Of a stretch of DNA of 64,000 bases, positions 37,119-49,357 are shown piece after piece. The translations under genes were made by a program, and so were the position numbers. Origin of the DNA: Erigeron canadensis. Its lineage: Eukaryota > Streptophyta > Magnoliopsida > Asterales > Asteraceae. The notes under the pieces are model-generated. The model ran no database searches. It was given only the letters and a program-made list of their open reading frames with translations, and had not been told where the DNA came from. The stretch covers positions 44,092,463 to 44,156,462 of the forward strand of contig NC_057766.1 of the NCBI RefSeq assembly GCF_010389155.1. The letters are read 5' to 3'. Numbering within the stretch: the stretch's first letter is position 1; each line of letters begins with the position of its first letter.

Positions 37119-37218
37119 NNNNNNNNNNNNNNNNNNNNNNNNNNNNNNNNNNNNNNNNNNNNNNNNNNNNNNNNNNNNNNNNNNNNNNNNNNNNNNNNNN
37201 NNNNNNNNNNNNNNNNNN
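37119..37218. other. Assembly gap, 100 N
   Basis: Exactly 100 N, the conventional placeholder for a scaffold gap of unknown size. Reading frames crossing it are meaningless. Confidence 0.99.
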
Positions 37219-40200
37219 CAGTGTACCTGATGCATACAGTATAGTAAAAACTGGTAAGCGAGATCGTTCACAAGGACTCTATAAGTAATTGTAACTATTA
37301 AATGATTCTAGTAAAAGGGGGTTTTGTGGCCGAATTGCCACTTTGCAAGTAGTTATTAAAATTGTTAGTAATCCGGAGGATTTATCGAAAGAGAATTTGT
37401 TGTTGAAAACAATAATTTAAAGGTCACCCATCTTGATTTCGCTCGACAAATGTTAAGATTGCACGTTTGACGAAGTTCAAATTCAATTTAGTGATTAAAT
37501 GACCGAGACTCAAATTAATCGTCAACCCCGTACCCGTCAAGTTAACAAATTATTCAACTCTCTTGTGTAAATAGTTTCATTATTAAGACCGGTACCCTGA
37601 GACGCCTTTTGATAACTCTCTAGTTTAACAATGGTTTTGGTCATTTCAGAAACAATTTTGCCTATTGATTGTACCCAACCATCAACCCATTAATCTTATC
37701 AAATATTAATTACACTCTACCGTACCCGTCATAGAACCATTGCTTTACCCAAGCAATCAAAATAACTTATACCCAATCCTAGTCGTCACTAAGCAATGAA
37801 TACAAATTATCCGCAATCAATATTGAAAACAAAGAATTAATAGATTAAGATCACGACAAAAGTTAAATCAAATCACTTGAATTAATAAATATTGTGCAAT
37901 CCCTACATAATGTCTCGCTCCATCAAGATGGATGAAAAGGCGATTAGCCACTCATATTAAATATGAAATAACATATTAAAATGAAGGAAATCATTGTTAC
38001 GAATACAAAGGATTGAAAACGAATAACGATATAATTCAATAAAGCTTAGATCCTCCAAATTGATGAAATATGAGAAAAACCCTAAAAAGAGGGCTCAAAA
38101 TCGTCTGGAATATCAAAGATAGGTTTTAGAAGTTTTAGCAGCTATTTATATGCTGACCAAATTCAGCAGATTCGGCGATAAACTGCGTCGTAGTCCCAGA
38201 CTGCGTCGCAGTTTGACTTTTCTGTTGACTTGACTTTCATTGACTGGCCCTCTGTCGTTATATAGTCAAACTGCGTCGCAGTTTCGCTCAACTGCGAAGC
38301 AGTTTCAACCTCGGACATAATTACTGCGGCGCATAACCACACTGCGTCGCAGTTTCACGTTGACTTGCATTGACCACCTTGACCAGCTTTGACTTTCTTC
38401 TATTTTCACTTATGTGCCCCGTAAAACGTCGTAATCACTCGTTTTGCTCCAGAAACTTCGTTTCTTCAAGTTATTGCTTAGGTACCTGTTTTCCACCTGA
38501 AACACTGACAAATACCATAAACGCACCAACTGTATACGAAAACGACTCATAAACCTTGCTAATCAACCACTTTAAGCTATGGGAAATGGGCATAAAATAC
38601 GACATATCAAATCCCCCACACTCAAGCTTTGCTTGTCCTTAAGCAAATCAAACTGAAAACAAATCAAACCTTGGTGCATTATGGAACCACATTTCAGTTA
38701 TCAAAAAGAAGCTCAACATAATCAAAAATGAGAATAAATGGTTAGGCGTTTTAATCTTAAATGAAAACCGAACGTTTGACAGTATTTGACTGACATACAA
38801 GCCTTAATAACACGACAAAGCACAAATGAAACGAACAAGTGATATCCCGCCTATCCTACTCCCACTAACTTTTCTGGGGTCGAATATTGAAAAATCACAA
38901 TAGCAAGTCGTGATGCATAATCTTTTAACATAGGCTTGTACAAGGATCGTTCCTAAGTCGCCAAGCGCATACGCCCTATAACGTCTATCAGAAGAGGACT
39001 TTAAGGGTGTAACATTTAAGGCTAAACAGGGCATTAAACAAGGTATGGGAATTTGGGAAGACAATTTGTGTTAACAAAGAACTAACACAACATTTAACAA
39101 ATTTCACATATAGTTTAGTCCAAACAAACCCATGTCATTAGTTGCCAACGGTCCGCATTCAAAGAGTTCTCCGTCCATAACCCCAATAGAACGATCCAAA
39201 AACCAACACCTTGTTGTGTATGACAATCAAACAACTTATCAATCAAATCCAACCAATATGACTTCAAACAAACTAACCATATACATATAAACTCAGCAAC
39301 ACTTTGTTGATTATAATAACGAACCAACTTTCACAAAATGATTTGACAAAAGGAGAAATACCAACTAACAACCCAAGCTCAATTTTTTCATTTTCTGTAC
39401 TCATTCTTTATTTTTTTATTCATCTTTTTTTCTTTTTTTTTTTTTGAGCTACTTTTATTCTGCCTAATTGGTATTCTCTTACATAACGAAGAAACAATGA
39501 CAAATCATTACAAAATTTTGCTAAGATGAACAGTCTAGACTTTATCCATGAACCATGACGAAATCAAACTACCCCATAAAATGAGAATATCCCGACCCGA
39601 CATAATAAGGCAAAACCCAAACCATCCAATCTAGCAAAGGCAACCAATGAACCACCGGACTTCGACTATCGGTATGGCGAAGAAAGTTTTATATTTAGGT
39701 AGATTCAACAAAGAACAGGCTAATGACAACATGTTTTCTATTGTTTCTTGCACTAAAAGTGAGTGCAACATACGGGTTTTCAACGGTTGGTTCACTAACC
39801 GGTATAGTTAGCTACTAAGCACATTACAAAACATGCACATAACAGATTTTTACGAAACAAAAGGGTGAATAAACAAGAACAGAGGTTTGGTCCTAATATT
39901 GCCTCTTCATCATATAACAAAAAACGGAACGATCAACAAGGACAAGTTCTAGAATCAACGCAATCACCGGCACACTCATAGCAAATGAAATAATCCGAAA
40001 ATGGAAAATCAACCTCAAACTCGCACATCCTAGTTCAGAGCTCAAAAAGAGACCCTTACTCCCGGATAAATCCGAAAGCCTAAGAGGGACAATTTACAAG
40101 GTTAATAGTTCCAAAACCGTAACTCTTGTCATACTAGCAATGAATCAATAATATCTCACAATTTTGGTGTTTTGGTGCTATAAGCATGCTAGCAATGTTA

Positions 40201-42663
40201 TTAATCCAAAAGGGATTGCCATGTTAATCAATCAAAACACATTCCACATATTAAAAGTATTACCAAGGTGTAGTTACATTGCTCATTTATATCTATAATT
40301 AGGTGACAAAAGCAATTAACTACGAGGACAAACATGCAAAATCGTCAAAAATACCCGACTTTTTCCTGTTTACCTCCCCCCCCCCCCCCCCCAAACACAC
40401 CCTTGAGTTGGACAATGTCCTCAATGTCCAATAATTAAGCCAACCTAAGGGAAAATAGGGAAAAGTAAACTAAAAATCAAAATAAGAACAAGAAAAACTT
40501 GTCGGGTATATGTGGTGTTCCATGCGCGAATGATGCCAACAAGAATATGAGCGCTGAACTTACTGCCAGCATATGCAAATGACAACCTTGCTATCACACA
40601 TGAACACAAACAAAAGGCAACATAATCATACCAACGTTAAGCATGCATATTCTAACCTAATTATTCTAAGGAAATGGAAAGAAAATACGATGTCTCATCA
40701 CCCCGAAGGGTGGATACAAACCAACCAAATAAAAATTAAAAAGTACGGGAATTTAAATTGTTCAGTACAGGCCATCAAAACCAGCTGACTGACGGCTTTC
40801 AATTCTTCAACCTGCATATGATTCACTGTGGTGGAGGATGAGGTGGATAATGTTGGTAACCAGGAAGGTTACCATAATCAAAGAAAGAACCAACCACCTG
40901 TTCTGCATAAGTCTGCTCAGTAGCTCCTGCCTGGGTCACGTCCATGCCAGCATAAGTACCTGTATAAGAACCAAATCAGACCGGCATATCCGGTCCCAGT
41001 GCCCCTGGATCGTGATGGGGAGGCTCCTCGACCACATGCTCGGGAAGAAAGTAAAAACCTCCACCGACTCTCTGATGCGGGATAAACATGATGGGTGGAC
41101 GATAGTCGGGAAGATCAGCGGGTGGGCTAAAATCATGCCCTCTCAGCTGTGCCTCCCACATGGGCTGGTGACGGCACGAGTCATATACCACTCTCCCAAG
41201 CCCAGAACCCATCATAGTCATATCTCCCCCAACTTGCTCTCTGAAATTATCCATGCGGGTGTGAAATGACTGCTGAGACTCAAACATCCTATCAACAACA
41301 GACTTAAGAGAAGTGAAATCAAAACCTGCAGGAACAACAGCAGAAGAAGAAGAAGCTCCCGCAGTAGAAGTAGCACGACACTTAGGGCGTCTAACCAATT
41401 CTTCCTCCGCTGCCTCCTCCATCTCTTCATCAGTATCTTCACCATTATCACCTTCCTCGCCCTCAGGGGCGGCATCACCAAAATCAATCAAAGAGTAAAA
41501 ACCTCTATTGGTTTGAGGCTTAAGTAACCCAAACCGCTTCAAATCCGGATACTCAAACGGTTTCATAGGCTTCCAATTCAAGTTAAACACCATGTTTGCT
41601 CGATCCCCTTCACAACCAAAGAATTTCACCAATCTTGTAACATAATGGCCACAAACAAGCTTCCTATCCCTCATGCCTCGGGTGCCCATATGCTTTGCTA
41701 CCACGTAAGGGGCACAAGCTAATCTATATGGGGCACCCTCATGAAAAAGCCTCAACAACCACATATCCTCCAAATACACCTTGTCCCGCTGATTTGATCG
41801 CTGGACAACCAAGTATGTAATCATCTTTAAAAACAACCTCAAAAAAAGTGACTTAATAGAGTTCACCCTAGACTTAAAACTCCAAGTCTCCCCAGAAATC
41901 TGTGCGTAGTATGACTTCTGATTACCCTCCGGGAATCCCAACCCGGTACGGGCTCCCATCCTCAAAACTTTCCTAAACAATTGATTATTATCTACCAAAT
42001 CCCTAGTGTACATCCCGGTAGCAATTCCAAATTCAACTATGGTTAAAGATAGATCTCTCCCCCCACAACGAAAATGTATGCATTTCTCATCAAAAGTGTT
42101 TTTCACTTTGTCAATGGTGCTCACATTGATAGTTGAAAAGAATTCCAAGCACCATTCCTTACAAACCATTCCCTATTTCCAAAAACGTCTATCCACATTC
42201 GAAATTCTTGGTCAACAGGGTTACCATTCTCATCATTTTCCATACCAACCAGCCTTAGAAAACCCTCAATGTCCCTTCGTATAACCAACATGTCAAGCAT
42301 ATCATCAGAAGATACCTGGGCTATTCGATGTCCTTATGAAGGAATTTTTCCAACCGCTCATTGTAAGCAGCCTTCTGTTCCTATGAAGCTCTTGGCCAAG
42401 TGAGCCATTGGTGTTCAGATAGAGCGGGAACTGGTGCCACAGCGGCTGGAGCTGCTCCCGAAGATTCCTCACCTGTGTGAGAAGAAGCTGCGTGTCTCGG
42501 GTTTCGTCCACTAGTAGCGGGAGCCTGCAAAAAGACGGCAAACATCAGAACTTTTAAACCCCAAAATATTATCCACCATATATGCTTCATAAGGGGGTCA
42601 GGTCTGCACAGGGTCAGACTGCGACGCAGTCTTAATGGATTGCGAAGCAGTCTGAACCTCGAA
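37219..42663. repeat. Duplicated block, copy 2 (right of the gap)
   Basis: Second copy of 31630-37118. Its small deletions are concentrated in the first 2.3 kb after the gap, the mirror image of copy 1. It begins abruptly inside the LTR (71 bp in) with no terminal repeat or target duplication, so it is not a separate insertion. Confidence 0.9.
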
Positions 42664-42921
42664 ATCAATAACTGCGGCGCAGTTTGGTGACTGCGTCGCA
42701 CTCGTGAAAAACTGGGCAGAGGTTAGAAACTAATTCAGTCAAAAGCTTGCCAACGAAAATCGATTAATTCGAGTTTATCTATATACGGCAGAAATCAACA
42801 ATCCAACTCCATTTTGTTTTTGTTCACTTACAAGATCTTTCACGACAATTTATCATTCACCCCATTTATCCACAATACAACAAAATTAATCAACGAAAAG
42901 AGAATAGAAGAAGCAACTAAC
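42525..42921 (-). other. Predicted leader intron of the third ORF, containing palindromes
   Basis: On the - strand AAAG/GTTAGT at 42921 and TTTTTGCAG at 42525 are good splice sites in phase 0. Four CTGCG-type palindromes (42617-42703) lie inside. Splicing is inferred, not shown. Confidence 0.45.
42617..42703. promoter_or_regulatory. Palindrome cluster inside the third-ORF intron
   Basis: Four copies: GACTGCGACGCAGTC (42617-42631), a partial ATTGCGAAGCAGT (42639-42651), AACTGCGGCGCAGTT (42670-42684) and a partial GACTGCGTCGCA (42689-42700). The arms are constant while the centre varies. This argues for selection on a dyad binding site rather than simple duplication. Confidence 0.6.
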
Positions 42922-43063
42922 CTTTCCTGAACGAGTCATTGTGATGAATTGAAGAACAAAAGTAAATTCAAACAAAATCAGGGGAAGGAATGGGAGCAAA
43001 ATCGGTAGTCTATGCTTCAGAGGAAAAAGAGTTGAAGGTTTTTAGGTAAAAGTAAAAAGTGAA

Positions 43064-43308
43064 ACAACCCTAACCTTTTATTTGTTTGACCAGATCTGAC
43101 CCAACTGCGTCGCAGTTCCTACACTGCATCGTAGTTTTGTTTGTTTGTTTGTGTTTATTTTTTTTTTCGAATTTTCTGAACAACACTGAAACTGTGTCGC
43201 ATCAACCAAACTGCGTCGCAGTCTCTTATTTGTCGAGGATTTTTCTGCTTCGCAATTGGGGGAAACTGCGAAGCATAAACCTATAAGCCAAAAACTGCGC
43301 CGCAGTTT
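43064..43308 (-). promoter_or_regulatory. Possible internal promoter for the third ORF
   Basis: Palindromes and half-palindromes lie at 43103-43117, 43123-43135, about 43189-43201, 43208-43222, 43246-43255, 43263-43275 and 43292-43308. On the - strand they are followed by a TATA-like AAATAAAAGG (about 43076-43085), then a telo-box-like GGTTAGGGTTG. The start codon of the third ORF is about 140 bp further on. The arrangement repeats that of the LTR promoter. Confidence 0.45.
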
Positions 43309-43517
43309 CACCCCCCACACTTACCTTGAATTTCGTCCACGAAAAACTTACCGGATTGCGTAGAGAAGCTCCAGACCTGCAATACTCGACATATTCACCT
43401 TAAAAACATGAAAATTGCTAAAAATTTAACAAAAACAGAAAATCATCAACACACCGGTTGCCTCCCGCGAAGCGCTTAATTTATTTACGAGTCTTTAGCT
43501 AGACTCGAAGTTCTCCA

Positions 43518-44660
43518 TCATTGCTTCATTTCGAAAAAGGGCAGCTTGTCGACGACCACTCCCACATTTTCTTCCTCTTGATGATATAACTTCAACCTGT
43601 GACCATTCACAATAAACGAAGTACCATCCGATTTAAACAATTCCACATAACCAGACGGATACACATGTTTGATCACAAAAGGGCCGCTCCACCTAGACGT
43701 CAACTTGGGTTGTTTAAACTTGTACTTAGAAAGGAACAACAAGACTTTATCACCGGCTTTAAAATCCATTTTCCTAAGCCTACAGTCATGCCAAACTTTT
43801 GTTCGTTCCTTATATAACAAAGAGTTATCATACGTATACAACCTAAGTTCATCTAGTTCATTTAGTTGCATCGATCTCAACTCAACGGCTTCAACTAGGT
43901 CCATGTTGCAATTCTTGAGCGCCCAATAGGCCTTATGCTCAATTTCAATAAGAAGATGACAAGTCTTGGCATAAAGCAACCGGAATGGGGTTGTCCCAAT
44001 CGGTGTCTTGTAGGGGGTCCGAAATGCCCATAGAGCATCATCAAGCTTGGTGGACCAAGACTTCGGGTTATCTCCTACGGTTTTCTCAAGAATTCTTTTT
44101 AATGCCCGATTCGTGTTTTCAACTTGGCCACTCGTTTGTGGGTGATATGAGGTTGAAAAACGGTGGTTGACACCGTACCTCTTTAGCACCTTAGCGAGTT
44201 GGTGATTCGCGAAGTGGCTTCCGCGGTCACTAATTAAGGCCTTGGGCACTCCAAACCTATAGAAAAGCTTTTTCATAAAATGAATGACAACACATGCGTC
44301 ATTCATTGGCAAGGCTTTCGCCTCGGCCCACTGAAACATAATCAACAGCAACAAGGATATACAAATTCCTATTCGATGGGAGAAAAGGTCCCATAAAGTC
44401 TATGCCCCAAACATCAAAAACTTCACATACCTGAATAAAGTTTTGAGGCATTTCATCACGTTTGGAAATGTTACCTTGTCACTGACACACATCACAAACC
44501 TCTACCAAAGTTTGTGCTTCCTTGAACACAGTTGGCCAATAGAATCCAGCATCATACACTTTCTTACCGGTGACTGACGCTCCATAATGTCCATCGGTTG
44601 GCCCATGGTGACAAGCATCAAGAATCTGGCGAGTCTCATCATCTGCCACACACCTCTTTA
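43518..44660 (-). pseudogene. Athila integrase, broken
   Basis: The HHCC zinc domain ([10 protein letters not shown] then CDVCQ) lies at the end of the frame 44479-45111, which stops at 44479. The catalytic core follows with GIDFMGPF, then after a frame change near 44345, LISDRGSHF and SGQVENTN, so the D, D, E triad is recognisable. The C-terminal region (LTSRWSGPFVIKHVYPSGYVE) is complete to the stop at 43518. One stop and one small deletion separate zinc domain and core, so the enzyme is inactive as assembled. Confidence 0.85.
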
Positions 44661-46633
44661 TCATCCCATCTGCACAAATTTTAAACAAAAATGGATTTTC
44701 CCAAAAGTAATGTTTGGCCTCGGTAAAAAGTTTCCTTCGTTCTTGCTTTGACATATCTTCCGGAATTGCACCTGAACTAAGATAGTTAGCAATATCGGCG
44801 AACCAAGGTCCTGTTTCAATCTTCATCAAAAACTCATCAGAAAAATCATCATTAATATCATGCTCTTGTAACTCCTCACGGTGAGGATTTTTGAGCCTAC
44901 TAAGATGGTCAGCTACCACATTCTCAGCCCCCTTTTTGTATTTAATTTCAATGTCGAATTCTTGCAAAAGCAAGACCCAATGAATTAGACGGGGCTTGGC
45001 ATCTTGTTTCGAGAACAAGTACCTCAAGGCAGAATGATCAGTATAGACAATGGTCTTGTTAAGGACCAAGTAGGGACGAAATTTATCAAAAGCATACACA
45101 ACCGCCAACAACTCTTTTTCAGTAACAGTGTAGTTCTGTTGGGCAGGGTTTAAAGTCTTGCTAGCATACGCTAAGGCATAATCGCCCCTAAGGCATAATC
45201 GCTAGCGTCACACATCAACTCGAATGGTAAAGACCAATTGGGTGGAGTCATAATGGGGCCATTGGTTAATCTTTCCTAAAGCAAGTTGAAAGCTTCAAGA
45301 CACTCTTTATCAAAAACAAATGGGACATCTTTCTCTAACAACTTAGTCATAGGCCGGGTGATTTTAGAAAAATCTTCTATAAACCTACGGTAAAACCCCG
45401 CATGACCAAGAAAGCTTCTAACATATTTAACATTTGTGGGTGGAGGCAACTTACTTATCACATCAATTTTAGCTTTATCCACCTCTAACCCTTAGAAACT
45501 TTATGTCCCAAAACTATACCCTCCTTGACCATAAAGTGACATTTTTTTCAATTCAAAACCAAGTGTGCCCGTTCACACCTCTCCAACATCTTGTCAAGAC
45601 TTTTTAAACAATTTTCAAATGAACTACCAAAAACCGAAAACTCATCCATGAATACTTCCATGGAGGTTTCTATCATATCCTGAAAAATGACATTCATGCA
45701 ACGTTGGAAAGTCCCGGGTGCATTACAAAGACTGAATGGCATCCTCCTATAGGCATAAGTACCATAGGGACAAGTAAAGGTGGTCTTCTCTTGATCTTTC
45801 GGGTCTATGGGTATTTGGAAGTACCCGGAAAACCTGTCCAAAAAACAAAAATACTCATTCCCGGCGAGCCGTTAGAGCATTTGGTCGATAAAGGGCAATG
45901 GAAAGTGATCCTTGCGGGTCGCATCATATAGTTTCCGATAGTCAATACATACCCTCCACCCCGTGACAGTTCTTGTGGGAATTAACTCATTTTTGTCATT
46001 TAAAACAACAGCCATCCCACCCTTCTTCGGTACAAAGTGTACCGGACTTACCCATGAACTATCCGAGATGGGGAATATGATTCCCGCATCTAATAACTTC
46101 AAAACTTCTTTTTTAACAACATCCTTCATGTTTGGATTCAATCTCCGTTGTCTTTGCACAACAGGTTTAACATTATCAACAAAATTAATTGTTTGCTTAC
46201 AGAATTCTGGACTTATACCCAGAATATCGGAAATCTTCCATGCAAAGGCCTTTTTATGGGCCTTCAACACGGTAATAAGCCTAGATTTTTCATCCTCCAT
46301 CAAGGAAGACGAAATGACAACGGGAAGGAAAGATGTACCTTCTAAATATGCATACTCCAAATGATCCGGAAGTGGCTTGAGTTCCAATTCGGTTGGAGGG
46401 CTCTCAACCGATGTAGGCACTCGGATGCTTCTATCAACTTTGATATCTTCAAAAGATTCGTCTTCCGGTGGAGTTTCATCAACACTAAGAGCCATGATTT
46501 CATGCATCATTTCTTCAACCAACTCATGCTCTTCACTACAAGCTAACAAAGCTTGTCCATCTTCCATATCCAAATAGTCCATAAGCTCCTTTTCCAAAGC
46601 ATCTTCCTCCTCGATTACATCGTCCTGAAACAA
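44661..46633 (-). pseudogene. Athila reverse transcriptase and RNase H, broken
   Basis: RT fingers and palm are readable (AGIIFPISDSSWVSPVHFVPKK, split over lines of the frame 45872-46633; then FSGYFQIPI, PFSLCNAPGTFQRC). Stops occur at 45872, 45548 and 45276, and frame changes near 45490 and 45190. The metal-binding motif reads FMDEFSVFG rather than the usual double Asp: the second acidic residue, at 45641-45643, is Glu. RNase H follows with [14 protein letters not shown] and [12 protein letters not shown]; part of it is deleted at a small GATTATGCCTTA duplication (45175-45200). The enzyme is not functional as assembled. Confidence 0.88.
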
Positions 46634-47433
46634 GATTCATCACATGAGTAAGGATGCTTAAGAGCTTTATCTACATTAAAAACAACCCGGTCATCACCGA
46701 CACCTAGAGAGATTTCCTTGGCCTTGACCCGGATGATAGCATTCGCGGTCATGAGGAATGGTCGGCCTAAAATGAGAGGCACATTAATGTCCGCCTCCAT
46801 TTCTAAAATAACAAAATCAACCGAGAAAATCAAATGACCCACTTTAATCTGTAAATTTTTCGCTATCCCCATGGGATATTGGAATAATCTATCCGCAAGC
46901 CTAATGCTCATGCGGGTCGGGGTCAACGCACCAAGAGACAACTTTTTATAAACAGAGTAAGGCATTAAATTAATGTTGGCCCCAAGATCAGCCAATGCCT
47001 TATACAACTCAACACCAAAAGAACAAGAAATAAGAAAACTCCCTGGATCATCAAGCTTAGGGGGTATCTCGTTCTTTATTATCGCAGAAACCTCGACACT
47101 CATAACTGTCATCTTGTCTTCTTGTAGCTTCTTCCTATCCGAAATAAGATCTTTGAGAAACTTCGCGTAGTTGGGCATACCTACAAGGAGATCAACTAAC
47201 GGAACAGTAATCTTAACATTTTGAATTAACTCAACGAACTTCTTAAAGTTCTCCTTGATCTTCCCCCGCTTCAACCGTTGAGGAAACGGCACCTTCGGTT
47301 GGTAGGTCTTCACCAGAGGTGTCTCAACAGTAGGTTTCTCAACATTCTTAAATGGAACGGCCAGGATCTTCACGGCCGGGTTCGGTTCCATCTCGATCTC
47401 TTCATCAACAGTCCCTTCTGGTTTAACCTGCAC
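46615..47433 (-). pseudogene. Athila aspartic protease domain
   Basis: The frame includes the pepsin-like active-site segment ALADLGANINLMPYS and the flap/second-strand block VPLILGRPFLMTANA, typical of plant gypsy proteases. It is in the same frame as gag but separated by a stop at 47566. A frame change near 46625 separates it from RT. It would have been processed from a gag-pol polyprotein. Confidence 0.82.
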
Positions 47434-47565
47434 AAGAGGAGTAACAACATTAGGTAAAGCATTTGCAGAGTCATAAGTGTTACCTGCTCTTGTTGTGATA
47501 GCATTGACTTGCTCATTCCTCGCGTTTGGATGGTTATATTTGGTTCCAGATCCTTGATTGCTCTG

Positions 47566-49014
47566 CTAAGGCTTAGGATTATGTTGGGTATTGCTCGGTA
47601 AAGTACCGGGCTGCCTGTTCGACGCTCCTAGCCTTTCAAGCTTGGCCTCAATATCCTGAAACGTTGCTTGGGTGCTCTTCGAACTTTGCTCAAGCTTATT
47701 TGCCAATCCATCCAACCTAGTAGTCATAGCATCCCATTGAGAGGCCATCTTCTCATTGGTAGTTTTCTGAGCACCTACCAAATCATTCATGATATCTCTC
47801 AATTCAGCATTCGCATTCTGCTGATTGTTGAACCTGTTAAACCTGCTTCCACTAAAACCAGAATTATTAGCATTAAAATTAGATGAAGGAAAAGAAGTAC
47901 CTGATGACCGGTTTTGATAACCGGTACTCTGATTGAAGTTCCCTTGCCGATTCTGGACATACTTAACTTCTTGTGCCGGCTTATCTGGGCAATCCTCTGA
48001 ATAATGCATGTCCCCGCAGTAGTCACACCCATCAGCAATCACCTTAACATCCCTTTCAATGCTTTTGAATCTCACATCTTGGTTGTCAAACCTCTCGTTC
48101 ATCTGCTTTGTGAGGGCTTTGACTTCAGCAACCAAGCTTGATTCTTCACTACTCTCCAACTTCGCCACAGTCTTACCACTAGTTCTCTTGCTTACAAGCT
48201 CTTCGCGATCAGAAAACTCCTTGGCCATATCATCTAAGATTTTGTAACCTTCGGCCAGGGTCACATTGTTCAAACTACCTCCAAATGCCACTGCTAATTC
48301 CCTTCGAGTTCTCTTTAGCAAACCATCATAGAAGATCTCAACCACTGCTTCTGTGTTCAGATTGTTTTCTGGGCAATTCCTAATCATCTCCTTATATCGT
48401 TTCCAAGCATCTACTACATCTTCCCCTGGATCTTGAGTGAATGACCGGATTTTATTCTCCAACTGTCTCTGAGTCCTTATAGAATAGAACTCATCAATAA
48501 ACCGAACACGAAGCTCATCCCAAGTTGTATACAGATCATCTGGTTGCTCCTTTAACTATGCCTTAGCTCCTCTACATAAAGTGAGTGGAAAAAGCTCAAG
48601 CTTCACATTATCATCTTGGTTCGCGCCATAGTGGTAAAACCTACAAATCTTCTCGAACCTCTCTAAATGCCCATACAGATCATTATTAGTTACCCCATCA
48701 AACTTCTCTTCCTCCACACTTTTCAAATGACTTCCTTTAAGAGAAAAGTTAACTCCGGTGGTTGGAAGGCGAATAGGAGTGCCCCTATTAGTGGGGACAT
48801 TTCTCCTACGGTCACCGTAAAGACGGTTATTGGGGTTGACCGGTTCTTGATCACCCATTCTCCTAGCTCTACCTGGTTGAGTTACCTGAAGATTTTCTTT
48901 AGGGATTTCTGTTAAATTCGGTTGATGAGTTTTATTCCGATTATCTTCTTCCTCTGAGCTATCACCAGTTTTGAACAAACCACTACCTTCGGAGAATTTA
49001 GAACTTAAGTTCAC
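47566..49014 (-). pseudogene. Athila gag, one internal stop
   Basis: A single frame of about 480 codons is interrupted only by TAG at 48556-48558. The gag core (KFDGVTNNDLYGHLERFEKI, then FTQDPGEDVVDAWKRYKEM) is followed by a zinc knuckle, CDYCGDMHYSEDCPD, at about 48000-48040 and an Asn/Ser-rich tail with a coiled-coil-like segment. It forms the particle that packages the RNA. The frame continues after the stop at 47566 into protease, so gag and pol were originally one frame. Confidence 0.85.
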
Positions 49015-49341
49015 CTCGGACGTTGACCTTTTCTTTGAATAATGTTGATCCAGATCTACGCCCGGGTGATCATGGTTTTCGCTACTTTGGTGTTTGAGGG
49101 CTCCGTGTTGTTTGATCTAACTAAACGTCGTCTGGCTTTCCCTGGATTAGATTGAGGACTAAGCAAAGGTCTACCAGAAGCTCTTCTGTTCATCAACTAC
49201 AAAGCACCTGCACACGCACCACAAGAAATACCGTTAACCGCACCAGAAACTAACACAATAAAACTAAAATAAAAATAAAATCTATCTATTAAAAACAAAT
49301 AACTTCCTCACAAATGAATGCTAGGAAGGATCAAATCACAA

Positions 49342-49351
49342 AACGGCGCCA
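49342..49351 (-). other. Primer-binding site
   Basis: On the - strand TGGCGCCGTT begins six bases after the 5' LTR. It matches the complement of the 3' end of plant tRNA-Asp (remembered), the primer usual for Athila elements. The match ends after ten bases. Confidence 0.75.
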
Positions 49352-49357
49352 AAAACT

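Larger units (their letters stand above)
40976..42939 (-). pseudogene. Third (env-position) ORF of the Athila element, second assembled copy
   Basis: The longest frame (40976-42169, 397 codons) is an Athila ORF-type protein of unknown biochemistry. It has CIHFRCGGRDLSLTIVEFG and RKLVCGHYVTRL blocks, an acidic Glu/Asp-rich stretch and a C-terminal hydrophobic-poor tail. The upstream region suggests a first exon, MTRSGK, at 42939-42922. A 397-bp GT-AG intron (42921-42525) would then join an Ala/Pro-rich segment. Before the long frame there are stops near 42390 and 42330 and frame changes near 42325 and 42170. The last is absent from the first copy, so it may be an error. Athila third ORFs are placed like retroviral env and are thought to use spliced mRNA. 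I see no convincing transmembrane envelope features. Confidence 0.7.

Noticed and set aside
36969..37271. 100-codon frame crossing the N run
   Set aside because: It exists only because N codons were translated as unknown residues.
31559..42663. A second Athila copy nested in the first
   Set aside because: The second block starts 71 bp inside an LTR directly after a 100-N gap and has no terminal repeat or target duplication. Its errors cluster toward the gap.
42617..43308. Palindrome clusters as a CRISPR array or rho-independent terminators
   Set aside because: This is plant nuclear DNA, the units are short dyads at irregular spacing with no unique spacers, and they sit in non-coding parts of a retrotransposon.
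43669..43929. Plus-strand frames across integrase and gag
   Set aside because: They are antisense shadows of the Athila coding region on the minus strand.
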